Source: Rhodococcus sp. Leaf247 | Lineage (GTDB): Bacteria; Actinomycetota; Actinomycetes; Mycobacteriales; Mycobacteriaceae | NCBI RefSeq assembly: GCF_001426185.1 | Contig: NZ_LMRP01000001.1 | Location: forward strand, 1,404,765-1,468,764 | Reading direction: 5' to 3' | Length of the DNA stretch: 64,000 nt | The notes under the pieces: generated by a model | Seen by the model: only the letters and a program-made list of their open reading frames with translations | What the model was told of the DNA's origin: nothing | Databases searched by the model: none | Position numbers and translations under genes: made by a program | In this document: in pieces, positions 54,994-62,965 of the stretch | Numbering within the stretch: position 1 is the stretch's first letter | Layout of the letters: each line of letters begins with the position of its first letter

Positions 54994-55936
54994 CTCCAGC
55001 CACCGTCCACAGGATGATCGGCCCGCGGTCGATCCACTCGAGCTTGTCGACCGAGTCCCCGGCACGCGCGATCTGCTCGGCCTGGCTCTCCTCGCTCAGC
55101 GACAACGACGCCTTCAGGATGGTCACCTCGGGCACCGCGGCGTCGCGGGCGAAGTACTGGAACGGCTGCTCCTGGCCACCGACCAGGCCACCGCTGCGAG
55201 GCTCGACGTAGATCTCGCGGGTGTTGGAGTAGTACCGCTTCATCGTGATCGGCGCGTCGCCCTCGAGACCCCACTTCGACGCGGGGAGGGTGACCGTGTT
55301 GATCGGCGACTGCGTCGTCAGGGACAGATCCTGGTTCACGACGGTCGACCGGAAGTGGTAGATCTCGACCCCGTCGATGTCGATCGCTTCGACGAACTCC
55401 GCGGGGAACGTGGTCCATGCCGTCGCGTCGTACACCGGGTAGGTCTTCTGCTCGGTCCCGAACGGGAAGCGGTGTTGGAAGCCGGTGCGCGGCAACGGCA
55501 CGGCTTGCGCATTCGCCGCGGTCTGGATCGACCCTGCAGGTTCGACCGGCACGGCGGTCCGTCGGTCGATGGTCACCCGGTCCACCGACGCCGTCAACAG
55601 GCCGGGATCGCGATCACCGCGGCTCACCGTCACCGATGCCTGGAACGTCATCTTGTCGGCGTCACTGGGTTCCTCGACCGTGATGAGGCGACGCAGTTCG
55701 AGCGGAACGCCCGTCGACACCTCGAGCGGGCCGGCGCTGGCGATCGTCGACGTGTCCAGCACGTCGCCGCCCTGCCCGTCCGGGGTGGAGGCCACGATGC
55801 TGCTGCGGATATCGAGAGGCGTGACAGCCAACTTGTCCTGCACGTAGGTCGGGATCATGACCGCGGCGACCGATCCCGCGGCGGCGACAGCCAGGAACGC
55901 GCACCCGGCGACCAGGAACTTCCGCACGCCGGTCAC
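54908..55936 (-). CDS. DUF3068 (PorA-family-like) envelope protein
   Basis: A 342-aa protein with two membrane segments: an N-terminal anchor or signal (FLAVAAAGSVAAVMIPTYV) and a C-terminal helix (IILWTVAGVSLVVGLILLVA) followed by a basic tail. Between them is a large beta-rich extracytoplasmic domain (TVSRGDRDPGLLTASVDRVT, YPVYDATAWTTFPAEFV, ITMKRYYSNTREIYVEP). This is the DUF3068 layout found in mycolic-acid bacteria, named PorA family in some databases; pore activity is not established. The GTG start overlaps the DUF2613 stop by 4 bp. Its 3' end overlaps galK by 86 bp, tail to tail. Confidence 0.85.
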   Translation of the reverse strand: MTGVRKFLVAGCAFLAVAAAGSVAAVMIPTYVQDKLAVTPLDIRSSIVASTPDGQGGDVLDTSTIASAGPLEVSTGVPLELRRLITVEEPSDADKMTFQASVTVSRGDRDPGLLTASVDRVTIDRRTAVPVEPAGSIQTAANAQAVPLPRTGFQHRFPFGTEQKTYPVYDATAWTTFPAEFVEAIDIDGVEIYHFRSTVVNQDLSLTTQSPINTVTLPASKWGLEGDAPITMKRYYSNTREIYVEPRSGGLVGGQEQPFQYFARDAAVPEVTILKASLSLSEESQAEQIARAGDSVDKLEWIDRGPIILWTVAGVSLVVGLILLVAASRRPRGDAPNPTGQR

Positions 55937-56103
55937 CTGGTCCCGTACTGGACGTCGTTCTGCACCGTGGTGGCGATGTCCGCGGACACCGTGTCGGGCC
56001 TGGCGTTCTGCTCGGCCGACATCGTGATGCCCACGACCGCCGCGAAGGACAGGACACCGCCCACGACCACACTGGCCAGCGCCGGTACTACGACGTTGTT
56101 CAT
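55933..56103 (-). CDS. Small DUF2613-like membrane protein, 56 aa
   Basis: Begins MNNVVVPALASVVVGGVLSF and has a single N-terminal hydrophobic helix, then a polar tail (NARPDTVSADIATTVQNDVQ). Length and pattern fit DUF2613, a short membrane protein of actinobacteria with no known role. I use ATG 56103, with a G-rich Shine-Dalgarno (GGGGGGAC) 9 bp upstream, not an in-frame ATG 60 bp earlier. It is translationally coupled to the DUF3068 gene. Confidence 0.8.
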   Translation of the reverse strand: MNNVVVPALASVVVGGVLSFAAVVGITMSAEQNARPDTVSADIATTVQNDVQYGTR

Positions 56104-56258
56104 CTGCTTCAGTCCCCCCGAGGATCTTGTAGAGCCCAACTGTCCCATTTCGGACAGGCCCATCCCGACCGTTGACTGTTGTGAACGGTCAGCGAGTACG
56201 GGTCGTCGGCCTGGACCGCACAGTTTCAGCAGGGTGGGCGGCGGGTAACTCCCGCGGC

Positions 56259-56705
56259 ATGAACGAATCCACGGGACATCCCCCGGCCACGGACCGCGCG
56301 CCGTCCCCGGCCGCGTCCGATCTCTCGACGGTGCAGTTGGTCGAGCGGTTGACGCAGCAGGTCAGCACCCTGGTCCGTACCGAAGTAGGTAACGCACTCG
56401 ACGAGGTGAAGTCGAAGGGAACCAAGCTCGGCGTCGGAATCGGCATCTCGGGCGCAGGAGCGCTGCTGCTGTTCCTCGGGCTCGCCACTCTCGTGGCCAC
56501 CGCGGTCCTCGGACTCGCCACGGTGCTCGCGCCGTGGCTGTCGGCTCTGATCGTGGCGGCCGTGCTGCTCCTGGTCGGCGCAGTCCTGGCCAAGACCGGT
56601 GCGACGAAGGCCAAGAAAGCGGTGCCGCCGGCACCCGAGGCGACGGTGGCGAGCGTGCAGCGCGACGTCCAGACCGTTCAGAACGCCAGGAAGGCACACT
56701 CATGA
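56259..56705 (+). CDS. Phage-holin-like / DUF1469-type membrane protein
   Basis: The 148-aa protein has an N-terminal polar region and a helix (TVQLVERLTQQVSTLVRTEV), followed by two transmembrane segments (ISGAGALLLFLGLATLVATA and ALIVAAVLLLVGAVLA) and a charged tail. This is the YqjE/DUF1469 layout, often called phage holin family though it is not a phage gene. ATG 56259 is chosen over an upstream in-frame ATG because the domain starts here. It is the first gene of a five-gene operon with overlaps of 4 bp. Confidence 0.8.
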   Translation: MNESTGHPPATDRAPSPAASDLSTVQLVERLTQQVSTLVRTEVGNALDEVKSKGTKLGVGIGISGAGALLLFLGLATLVATAVLGLATVLAPWLSALIVAAVLLLVGAVLAKTGATKAKKAVPPAPEATVASVQRDVQTVQNARKAHS

Positions 56706-57073
56706 CAGAGCAGCACGAACCCAAACACCTCTTGCGCACCGAGGCCGACGTCGACACACCCGTCGAGCAGCAGCGTGAGGAACTCGCCGAGACCGTCGAG
56801 GCTCTCGCCGCCAAGGTCGACGTCCCCGCCCGCGTGTCCGCGGCTGCGCAGGACACGACGGCCAAGGTCCAGGAAGTCGCTCAGGAGACCACCGCGAAGG
56901 TGCAGGCCGTGGCCCAGGACGGCGCCACGAAGGTGAAGCAGAACCCGCAGACCGCCGGCGCGTCGCTCGCCGGTGCCGTACTCGCCGTCGTGCTGGTCGC
57001 GCTCGTCCGCCGTCGTCGCGCCCGCAAGGCCGTCGCGCAGCAGAGCGTCATCGACATCCTGGCCGGCCGATGA
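56702..57073 (+). CDS. DUF3618-family protein
   Basis: The 123-aa protein starts MTEQHEPKHLLRTEADVDTP and contains the DUF3618 pattern in REELAETVEALAAKVDVPAR. Three short Ala/Thr/Lys repeats follow (TTAKVQEVAQE, TTAKVQAVAQD, GATKVKQNPQ), then a C-terminal transmembrane helix (SLAGAVLAVVLVALV) and a basic end. It overlaps both neighbours by 4 bp. The family commonly sits beside DUF1469 and DUF4235 genes in actinobacteria and is thought to be envelope or stress related. Confidence 0.85.
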   Translation: MTEQHEPKHLLRTEADVDTPVEQQREELAETVEALAAKVDVPARVSAAAQDTTAKVQEVAQETTAKVQAVAQDGATKVKQNPQTAGASLAGAVLAVVLVALVRRRRARKAVAQQSVIDILAGR

Positions 57074-57342
57074 CCAGCACGTCGAAGGCCTTCTACAAGC
57101 CGCTCTCCCTGGCCACGAGCATCGTCGGCGGCCTGGTCGCCGGGCAGATCTTCAACCAGATCTACAAGCGCGTCGGCAAGAACGACGCCGAAATGCCCGA
57201 TCCGAAGGACCTCTCGCGCAGCAACCGCGAGGTCTTGATCGCCGCAGCCCTGCATGGGGTCGTGTACGGGCTGGTCAAGGCCGGCGTGGACCGCGCAGGC
57301 GCCAAGGGCTTCCGGGCGCTGGCCAACGAGAACCCCAAATGA
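57070..57342 (+). CDS. DUF4235-family small membrane protein
   Basis: A 90-aa protein: FYKPLSLATSIVGGLVAGQI forms a first membrane helix, followed by FNQIYKRVGKNDAEMPDPKD, and a second amphipathic or membrane helix includes VLIAAALHGVVYGLVKAGVD with GAKGFRALAN at the end. This is the DUF4235 pattern. It overlaps the DUF3618 gene by 4 bp. Function is unknown; linkage with CsbD-like genes suggests general stress. Confidence 0.85.
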   Translation: MTSTSKAFYKPLSLATSIVGGLVAGQIFNQIYKRVGKNDAEMPDPKDLSRSNREVLIAAALHGVVYGLVKAGVDRAGAKGFRALANENPK

Positions 57343-57370
57343 CCCACATGACGACGAACAGGAGCCGTAC

Positions 57371-57958
57371 GTGACCGAGAACCAGGGTGCCGCCTCCGAG
57401 GCGCGCAGTGACTTCGTCGACAAGATCAAGGGCCGTGCCAAGGAAGTAGCCGGCGCGGTGACCAACAACGACGAACTCGCCGACCGCGGGCGACTCGAGC
57501 AGGCCGAGGTCGAGCGTCGACGCGACGCCGAAGCCACCGAGACCGCCGCAGCACTCGAGATCGAGGAAGCGCAGCAGGACATCGCCGAGACCGAAGCCGA
57601 GGCCGAGGTCGCACGCCAGTCCGTCGAGGACAGGACCGACGCCGCCGAGGCAGCAGCACAGAACGACCGTCTGCGCGCCCACCAGACCGCGCAGGCCGAC
57701 GCCATGAAGGATGCGGAGCAGGGACGGGTGTCCGCCGAGGCACAGTCCGAGCGACGCATCGCCGAGGCGACCGCGGAGCGTCGTGACGAAGAGGCGAAGG
57801 CCGCCGACGAAATCTCTGCCGCACGCGACGACTACCAGGAGTCGCTCGACGACGCCGATCGACTCGAGCAGGAAGCCGCCGAAGCCCGGCGCCGCGCCGC
57901 GGAGGCCGAGCAGGAAGTCCGCGCCGACGCCGCTACCGACACGGAGGAGAACTCGTGA
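57371..57958 (+). CDS. CsbD-like stress protein with long charged coiled coil
   Basis: The N terminus (DFVDKIKGRAKEVAGAVTNN, then DELADRGRLEQAEVERRR) is CsbD-like. The remainder of the 195 aa is a highly charged Glu/Ala/Arg/Asp coiled coil without hydrophobic segments. GTG 57371 has AGGAG 6 bp upstream. It overlaps the next gene by 4 bp. CsbD-type proteins are general stress proteins; the coiled-coil extension is specific to this subgroup and may mediate oligomerisation. Confidence 0.78.
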   Translation: MTENQGAASEARSDFVDKIKGRAKEVAGAVTNNDELADRGRLEQAEVERRRDAEATETAAALEIEEAQQDIAETEAEAEVARQSVEDRTDAAEAAAQNDRLRAHQTAQADAMKDAEQGRVSAEAQSERRIAEATAERRDEEAKAADEISAARDDYQESLDDADRLEQEAAEARRRAAEAEQEVRADAATDTEENS

Positions 57959-58602
57959 GCTTGTCCCTACCCCGTCGCGTCCTGCGACTGCAGTACTCCA
58001 TCGCCCGCCTCCCGTTGCAGGCGCTCGAGGCGACCGTGATCAGTCGACTCGACGCCGAGGGCCCCATCCGCGCGACGTACCAGCAGATTATGGGCGGTGT
58101 CGACGGAACGGTCGGCGCACTCCTCGGTGACGAGGAATTGGCCCAGCGCGGACAGAAGATGCGCAGCGCGGCAGCCGATCTGGAGAAGGCCGCGCGTCTC
58201 GAGGCCCAGGCCCGTGAGAAGCGCGCCGAGGCCACGAGGGAATCGCAGCGCAAGGTCGACGAGGCGTCGGCACGTGCGAAGAAGGCACGCAGCACCGCCG
58301 AGGAGAAGATCGACGACGCGGCCGAGACCGAGATCGACGCGAAGGTGCAGGCCGGCAAGCAGGCGACCGCACGCCTCGAAGATCGCAAGTCGCGCGCCGA
58401 CGACATCGCCGACAAGCGCATCTCCGCCGCCGAAGCCGAGCGCCAGGCGAAGCTGTCCGAGGTCGAGCGTCGCGAAGAAGAGGCGAAGGCCCCGCGCACC
58501 GACGAGATCGAGGACGCGACGGAGAAGTTGGAGTCCGCGGACGAGGCGCGAGACGACGCCGAGCGGCTCGCCGACGTCGTGGAAGCGTCGAAGGACACCT
58601 GA
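57955..58602 (+). CDS. Coiled-coil protein related to the upstream CsbD-like gene, 215 aa
   Basis: Residues 40-75 (YQQIMGGVDGTVGALLGDEE, then LAQRGQKMRSAA) echo the CsbD-like core of the preceding gene, and the rest is Glu/Ala/Arg/Lys coiled coil (KARSTAEEKIDDAAETEIDA). The N-terminal 35 residues are basic-hydrophobic (SLPRRVLRLQYSIARLPLQ) and may contact a membrane. Proteins like this have been labelled as translation-initiation-factor-like in databases, which I would not trust. GTG overlaps the upstream stop by 4 bp; a terminator follows. Confidence 0.72.
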   Translation: MSLSLPRRVLRLQYSIARLPLQALEATVISRLDAEGPIRATYQQIMGGVDGTVGALLGDEELAQRGQKMRSAAADLEKAARLEAQAREKRAEATRESQRKVDEASARAKKARSTAEEKIDDAAETEIDAKVQAGKQATARLEDRKSRADDIADKRISAAEAERQAKLSEVERREEEAKAPRTDEIEDATEKLESADEARDDAERLADVVEASKDT

Positions 58603-58614
58603 GAAAGACCGCCA

Positions 58615-58652
58615 GGATCCAGTGGACTGCTCGGGGGCAGACCACTGGATCC
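58615..58652 (+). terminator. Terminator hairpin after the CsbD-like operon
   Basis: GGATCCAGTGG (58615-58625) and CCACTGGATCC (58642-58652), a perfect 11-bp stem with a 16-base loop, 13 bp after the last stop of the operon. Confidence 0.7.
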
Positions 58653-58668
58653 GCCGCGCAGTGAGACG

Positions 58669-59928
58669 ATGGCAGACGTGAGCACATCAGAAGCGTCTCC
58701 TCCTCGCGTGCACCGGCGTCTCGAGCAGTCCGTCAAGCTGCAGAACGTTCTCTACGAGATCCGTGGGCCGGTCCACGCCCACGCCGCGCGCCTCGAGGCC
58801 GAGGGCCACCGCATTCTGAAGCTCAACATCGGCAACCCGGCGCCGTTCGGCTTCGAAGCTCCCGACGTGATCGTGCGCGACATGATCGCCGCGCTTCCCA
58901 CGGCGCAGGGCTACTCCGAGTCCAAGGGCATCATGTCGGCGAGGCGCGCCATCGCCACCCGGTACGAGCTGGTCGACGGCTTCCCGTTCCTCGATGTCGA
59001 CGACATCTACCTCGGCAACGGCGTGTCCGAGCTGATCACGATGACGATGCAGGCGCTGCTCGACGACGGCGACGAGGTGCTGATCCCGGCGCCCGACTAC
59101 CCCCTGTGGACGGCGATGACCACGCTCTCCGGCGGCAAGGCGGTGCACTACCGCTGCGACGAGGAGAACGACTGGAACCCCGACCTCGCCGACATCGAAT
59201 CGAAGATCACCGACCGCACCAAGGCGCTGCTGGTGATCAACCCGAACAACCCGACGGGCGCGGTGTATTCGAAAGAGGTGCTCCGCGGCATCGCCGCGCT
59301 GGCGCGCAAGCACAGTCTGCTGCTGCTGGCCGACGAGATCTACGACAAGATCCTCTACGACGGCGCGCAGCACGTCTCGATGGCGACGATGGCTCCCGAC
59401 CTGCTGTGCCTGACCTTCAACGGCCTGTCCAAGGCCTACCGTGTGGCCGGGTACCGCGCCGGATGGCTCGCCATCACCGGGCCGAAGGACCACGCCGCCG
59501 GATTCCTCGAGGGCATCAACCTGCTGGCGTCGACACGCCTGTGCCCGAATGTGCCTGCGCAGCATGCCATTCAGGTCGCACTCGGCGGACACCAGAGCAT
59601 CAACGACCTCATTCTGCCCGGCGGTCGTCTGCTCGAGCAGCGCGATGTGGCGTGGAACGGTCTCAACGCGATTCCCGGTGTCAGCTGCGTGAAGCCACGC
59701 GGGGCGCTCTACGCGTTCCCACGCCTGGACCCCGAGGTCCACGAGATCCACAGTGACGAGAAGCTGGTCCAGGACCTGCTGCTGCAAGAGAAGATCCTGG
59801 TGGTGCAGGGCACGGGCTTCAACTGGCCCGACCACGACCATCTGCGCATCGTCACGCTGCCGTGGGCCCGCGATCTGCGCACGGCAATCGAGCGGTTCGG
59901 CAACTTCCTGTCGTCGTACCGGCAGTGA
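58669..59928 (+). CDS. PLP-dependent aminotransferase (AspC/AlaA type, Rv0337c-like)
   Basis: A fold-type I class I/II aminotransferase of 419 aa. It contains LKLNIGNPAPFGFEAPD, GYSESKGIMSARRAIATRYE, PAPDYPLWTAMTTL, the INPNNPTGAVYSKEV motif, DEIYDKILYDG with the PLP-contacting Asp/Tyr, the Schiff-base lysine in FNGLSKAYRVAGYRAGW, and RIVTLPWARDL with the carboxylate-binding Arg near the end. It is close in pattern to mycobacterial Rv0337c and E. coli AlaA, so alanine or aspartate transamination is likely. ATG 58669 is used; GTG at 58678 is an alternative. It overlaps the deaminase gene by 4 bp. Confidence 0.9.
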   Translation: MADVSTSEASPPRVHRRLEQSVKLQNVLYEIRGPVHAHAARLEAEGHRILKLNIGNPAPFGFEAPDVIVRDMIAALPTAQGYSESKGIMSARRAIATRYELVDGFPFLDVDDIYLGNGVSELITMTMQALLDDGDEVLIPAPDYPLWTAMTTLSGGKAVHYRCDEENDWNPDLADIESKITDRTKALLVINPNNPTGAVYSKEVLRGIAALARKHSLLLLADEIYDKILYDGAQHVSMATMAPDLLCLTFNGLSKAYRVAGYRAGWLAITGPKDHAAGFLEGINLLASTRLCPNVPAQHAIQVALGGHQSINDLILPGGRLLEQRDVAWNGLNAIPGVSCVKPRGALYAFPRLDPEVHEIHSDEKLVQDLLLQEKILVVQGTGFNWPDHDHLRIVTLPWARDLRTAIERFGNFLSSYRQ

Positions 59929-60923
59929 CCGTCAGGGCGTTCGTCGAGGCGCTGCCGAAGGTCGAGTTGCACGTCCACCTCGAGGGATCGATGTGGCCGA
60001 GCACGCTGAAGGCGTTGGCCGACAAGCACGACGTCGAGGCGATCCCCCGTACCGAGGACGCGCTGCGGGAGTGGTTCGAGTTCCGGGACTTCGCGCATTT
60101 CATCGAGGTGTATCTGACGTCGATCGGCGTGCTGCGTGATCCCGAGGACTTCGCCCGCCTCGCATACGACAGCCTGACGGCACTCGCGGCGCACAACGTG
60201 CGGTACACCGAGATGCACGTGAGCCTGTTCGGCCACCTCATGCGCGGAGTCGACGCCGCCGTGGTCTTCGAGGGCATCGAGGAGGGTCGCCGCCGCGCGG
60301 AGGCCGACAGCGGCATCGTCGCGGCGTGGATCCCCGACTTCCCCGGCGACTTCGGCGTCGATGCCGCGGAGCGGACGCTCGACGCGGTGCTCGCCCACCG
60401 GACCGAGTCGATCGTCGGGTTCGGCATCGGCGGCATCGAGGTGCCCCGCGGCGAGTTCGCCGACGTGTTCGCCCGGGCGCGGTCCGCGGGCCTGACGTCG
60501 TTGCCCCACGCGGGCGAGACCGGCGGACCCGGCCACATGTGGTCTGCGCTGAACGATCTGGGTGCGGCGCGTATCGGCCACGGCATCGCCGCGATGCAGG
60601 ACGAGAGGTTGGTGGCGCATCTGGTCGAGCACCGGATTCCGCTCGACGTCTCCCCCACCTCCAACATCCGCACCCGAGTGGTCGAGTCGCTGGACGTGCA
60701 CCCGCTGCCGGCCATGATCGACGCCGGCCTCGTCGTGACTCTCAACAGTGACGACCCGTCGATGTTCGGCACCGATCTGACAGGGGAGTACCTGGCGGCG
60801 CACTCGATGGGCGTGGATACCGAGGGGTTGCGATCACTCGCCCTGGCGGGGGTCGACGCGTCGTATGCGGACGCGGAATTGAAGCGGCAGCTGCGGGCGG
60901 AGATCGCCGCGGTGGAGGTGTAG
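59925..60923 (+). CDS. Adenosine deaminase family protein
   Basis: Metal-dependent purine deaminase of 332 aa. Visible zinc-site and catalytic motifs are ELHVHLEGSMWP (HxH), LPHAGETGGPG (His and catalytic Glu), ARIGHGIAAMQD, PLDVSPTSNIRTRVV and LVVTLNSDDPSMFGTDL (metal-binding Asp). GTG 59925 overlaps the aminotransferase stop by 4 bp. Adenosine is the default substrate; adenine or another aminopurine nucleoside cannot be excluded from motifs alone. Confidence 0.87.
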   Translation: MTVRAFVEALPKVELHVHLEGSMWPSTLKALADKHDVEAIPRTEDALREWFEFRDFAHFIEVYLTSIGVLRDPEDFARLAYDSLTALAAHNVRYTEMHVSLFGHLMRGVDAAVVFEGIEEGRRRAEADSGIVAAWIPDFPGDFGVDAAERTLDAVLAHRTESIVGFGIGGIEVPRGEFADVFARARSAGLTSLPHAGETGGPGHMWSALNDLGAARIGHGIAAMQDERLVAHLVEHRIPLDVSPTSNIRTRVVESLDVHPLPAMIDAGLVVTLNSDDPSMFGTDLTGEYLAAHSMGVDTEGLRSLALAGVDASYADAELKRQLRAEIAAVEV

Positions 60924-61291
60924 GCCCGGTTCCCGCGGACGTTTCCGGTTCCCGCGGATGCTGCAACGCCTACGAGAACCCGGAACGTCAGCGGGAGCGC
61001 CGCGGCGATATCAGGCCCGCCGATAGTGTGACCCGCAGTGTCATACACCACGATGTGTGACGGCACACAACTTTTCGGACTCTATTTGCAACCCCGTGAC
61101 CATCTCAGCGCCTCCGGGCGGGTATGTTCGTACATGAGCCCTTCGGGGTTCCGAAAGCGCCGATCGGCCCCCCACCCCCCCGGTGGGCCGCTCGGTCGGT
61201 GGCGGGGGACACCCCCCCTGCTTCCCCGCCACCCGCTTTCGTCGAGCCGCGCGAGGCGCTCTCACCTCGCCCCGGCAACTAGGGTTGCCAC
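60924..61291. other. Intergenic region with short direct repeats, hairpins and C tracts
   Basis: No gene. CCGGTTCCCGCGGA occurs twice, at 60926-60939 and 60945-60958. CTTCGG-ggtt-CCGAAAG near 61141 and CCCACC-ccccc-GGTGGG at 61171-61187 can form hairpins, and two further C runs lie near 61210. ATGTTCGTACAT near 61123 is a 12-base palindrome-like element. These probably comprise the deaminase terminator and the promoter region of the YibE/F gene. Confidence 0.5.
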
Positions 61292-62554
61292 GTGAGTCAC
61301 GGCCACGGACACAGTTCCGCTCCCGCACCGATCGGCAAGGTCGCTGCGCGTCTGGTCGTCGGAATCCTCGTCGTCGTCGGTATCGCGGCCGCCATCGGCG
61401 TGGTGCTGCTGTGGCCCAGTGATCGCACCGTCGAGGTGCCCGCCCCGTTCCAGAGCGCTGCCGGCGGCGTCGTCGCCACGGAATACGGCACCGTGGTCTC
61501 CCAGGACATCGGACCGTGCGGCAGCTCCTCGAACGGACGGGTCTTCACCGGATCGCCGACTCCCCCGACCGTGTCCGGCTTCGACTGCAATCGCAGCATT
61601 GTCTCCATCGACACCGGCGTGAACGAGGGCACCAGGACACTGCTGGAGGTGACGCCCGGGCCGGGCACCCCCGACCTGCGTGTCGGCGAGGAGATCCGCC
61701 TGGTGCGAGGCACCGACGACAGCGGCACCGCGATCTACGGATTCGACGACTACTCGCGGACCACACCGCTGCTGCTGGTCGTGGCGATCTTCGCCGTCGT
61801 CATCTGCGTCGTGGCCCGATGGCGAGGACTTCGTGCGTTGCTGGGCCTCGGCCTCGCGCTCGGTGTCCTGGTGACGTTCGTGCTCCCCGCGATCCTCGAC
61901 GGCAAGTCCGCCATCCTGGTGGCCGTCGTGGGCGGCACCGTCATCCTCTACGGCGTCCTCTATCTCGCGCACGGCCTCAATCTGCGCACCAGCTCGGCAC
62001 TGCTGGGCACCGTCGTGTCCATGGGCGTGGCCGCTGGACTGTCCGAAGCGGCGATCCGTCTGACCAAGGTGACCGGACTGTCGGAGGAACAGAACACCGA
62101 TGTCCAGGCGTATCTGGACCATGTGAGCATCACCGGGCTCCTGTTGGCCGGCTTCATCATCGGCTCACTGGGTGTGCTGAACGACGTCACCATCACCCAG
62201 GCGTCCGCCGCGTTCGAGCTCGCCGAGCTCGATCCGGGCGCGTCCCGGCGGTCGATCTTCACGTCGGCGATGCGGGTGGGACGCGACCACATCGCCAGCA
62301 CCGTCTACACCCTGGTCCTCGCCTACGCCGGCGGCGCTCTGCCGCTGCTTCTGCTGTTCAGCGTCGCGGGGCGCTCGATCAGCAACGTGCTCACCGGCGA
62401 CGCGGTGGCCATCGAGATCGTGCGCTCCTGTGTCGGCGGCACGGCACTCGCGCTGTCGGTACCTCTCACAACGGCCATCGCCGTGATGCTGGCCAGGCCT
62501 CCTCGTGGCCGTTCGACAGCGACCGAGCGGTCGGGTCGGCACTCCGCCCGCTGA
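61292..62554 (+). CDS. YibE/F-family integral membrane protein
   Basis: The 420-aa protein starts VSHGHGHSSAPAPIGKVAAR (a His-rich N terminus) and has one N-terminal transmembrane helix. An outer domain of about 110 residues with two cysteines (IGPCGSSSNG, GFDCNRS) follows, then about seven helices with the YibE/F core: FDDYSRTTPLLLVVAIFAVV, LSEAAIRLTKVTGLSEEQN, GSLGVLNDVTITQASAAFEL and AMRVGRDHIASTVYTLVLAY. The family is widespread and unassigned; transport is suspected. The GTG start has no clear Shine-Dalgarno. Confidence 0.88.
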   Translation: MSHGHGHSSAPAPIGKVAARLVVGILVVVGIAAAIGVVLLWPSDRTVEVPAPFQSAAGGVVATEYGTVVSQDIGPCGSSSNGRVFTGSPTPPTVSGFDCNRSIVSIDTGVNEGTRTLLEVTPGPGTPDLRVGEEIRLVRGTDDSGTAIYGFDDYSRTTPLLLVVAIFAVVICVVARWRGLRALLGLGLALGVLVTFVLPAILDGKSAILVAVVGGTVILYGVLYLAHGLNLRTSSALLGTVVSMGVAAGLSEAAIRLTKVTGLSEEQNTDVQAYLDHVSITGLLLAGFIIGSLGVLNDVTITQASAAFELAELDPGASRRSIFTSAMRVGRDHIASTVYTLVLAYAGGALPLLLLFSVAGRSISNVLTGDAVAIEIVRSCVGGTALALSVPLTTAIAVMLARPPRGRSTATERSGRHSAR

Positions 62555-62710
62555 GCAGTATTCGCGTTCGGGAAACATCACAGCGAGTCACCATGAGGTA
62601 TGCGGTGGTGCTACAAAACATTCTCATGTATTGTTTTGGAGGGTTCGGGAACCTGCGCGTTTGTTTGATGCATATTCGCAGAACGCGACGACTATGTGAG
62701 GACACACAAA
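62555..62710 (+). promoter_or_regulatory. AT-rich leader/promoter of the carrier-protein operon with an inverted repeat
   Basis: This gap is unusually AT-rich for the window. CAAAACA (62614-62620) and TGTTTTG (62632-62638) form a perfect inverted repeat with an 11-base spacer, consistent with an operator or small hairpin. Several TANNNT hexamers occur, so the -10 cannot be fixed. No gene is present. Confidence 0.4.
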
Positions 62711-62965
62711 ATGAACACTCTGGCCGCAGAGGACGTCGACCGTATCCGTGAGGTACTCGGCAAGTACGGAAAGCTTCCCGTCGAGATCACGAGCGTCAGC
62801 GACGACGCCGATCTGTACGACGCGGGGCTCACGTCACACGCGAGTGTGAACGTCATGATCGCTCTCGAAGACGAATTCGATGTCGAGTTCCCCGACCGTC
62901 TGCTCCAGAAGACGACCTTCGCCAGCGTCACCGCCATCGCCAACGCTGTCGCAGAGCTGGCGTGA
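62711..62965 (+). CDS. Stand-alone phosphopantetheine-binding carrier protein, 84 aa
   Basis: An acyl/aminoacyl carrier protein. It begins MNTLAAEDVDRIREVLGKYG and continues DDADLYDAGLTSHASVNVMI, where Ser in GLTSHA replaces the usual DSL serine position as phosphopantetheine site, then ALEDEFDVEFPDRLLQKTTF. This GLTSxxS type, not DSL, is what I remember for carriers loaded by amino acid:[carrier protein] ligases and for some siderophore or lipid clusters. ATG 62711 is chosen because the domain begins there; an in-frame upstream ATG adds five residues. The next gene overlaps its stop. Confidence 0.82.
   Translation: MNTLAAEDVDRIREVLGKYGKLPVEITSVSDDADLYDAGLTSHASVNVMIALEDEFDVEFPDRLLQKTTFASVTAIANAVAELA

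Noticed and set aside
56259-56705. Prophage, because of the holin-like protein
   Set aside because: The DUF1469 family is a common chromosomal membrane protein; no phage structural, integrase or lysin gene is nearby.
61115-61135. LexA/SOS box at the TGTTCGTACA element
   Set aside because: The arms do not match the actinobacterial consensus TCGAAC-N4-GTTCGA and no DNA-repair gene follows.
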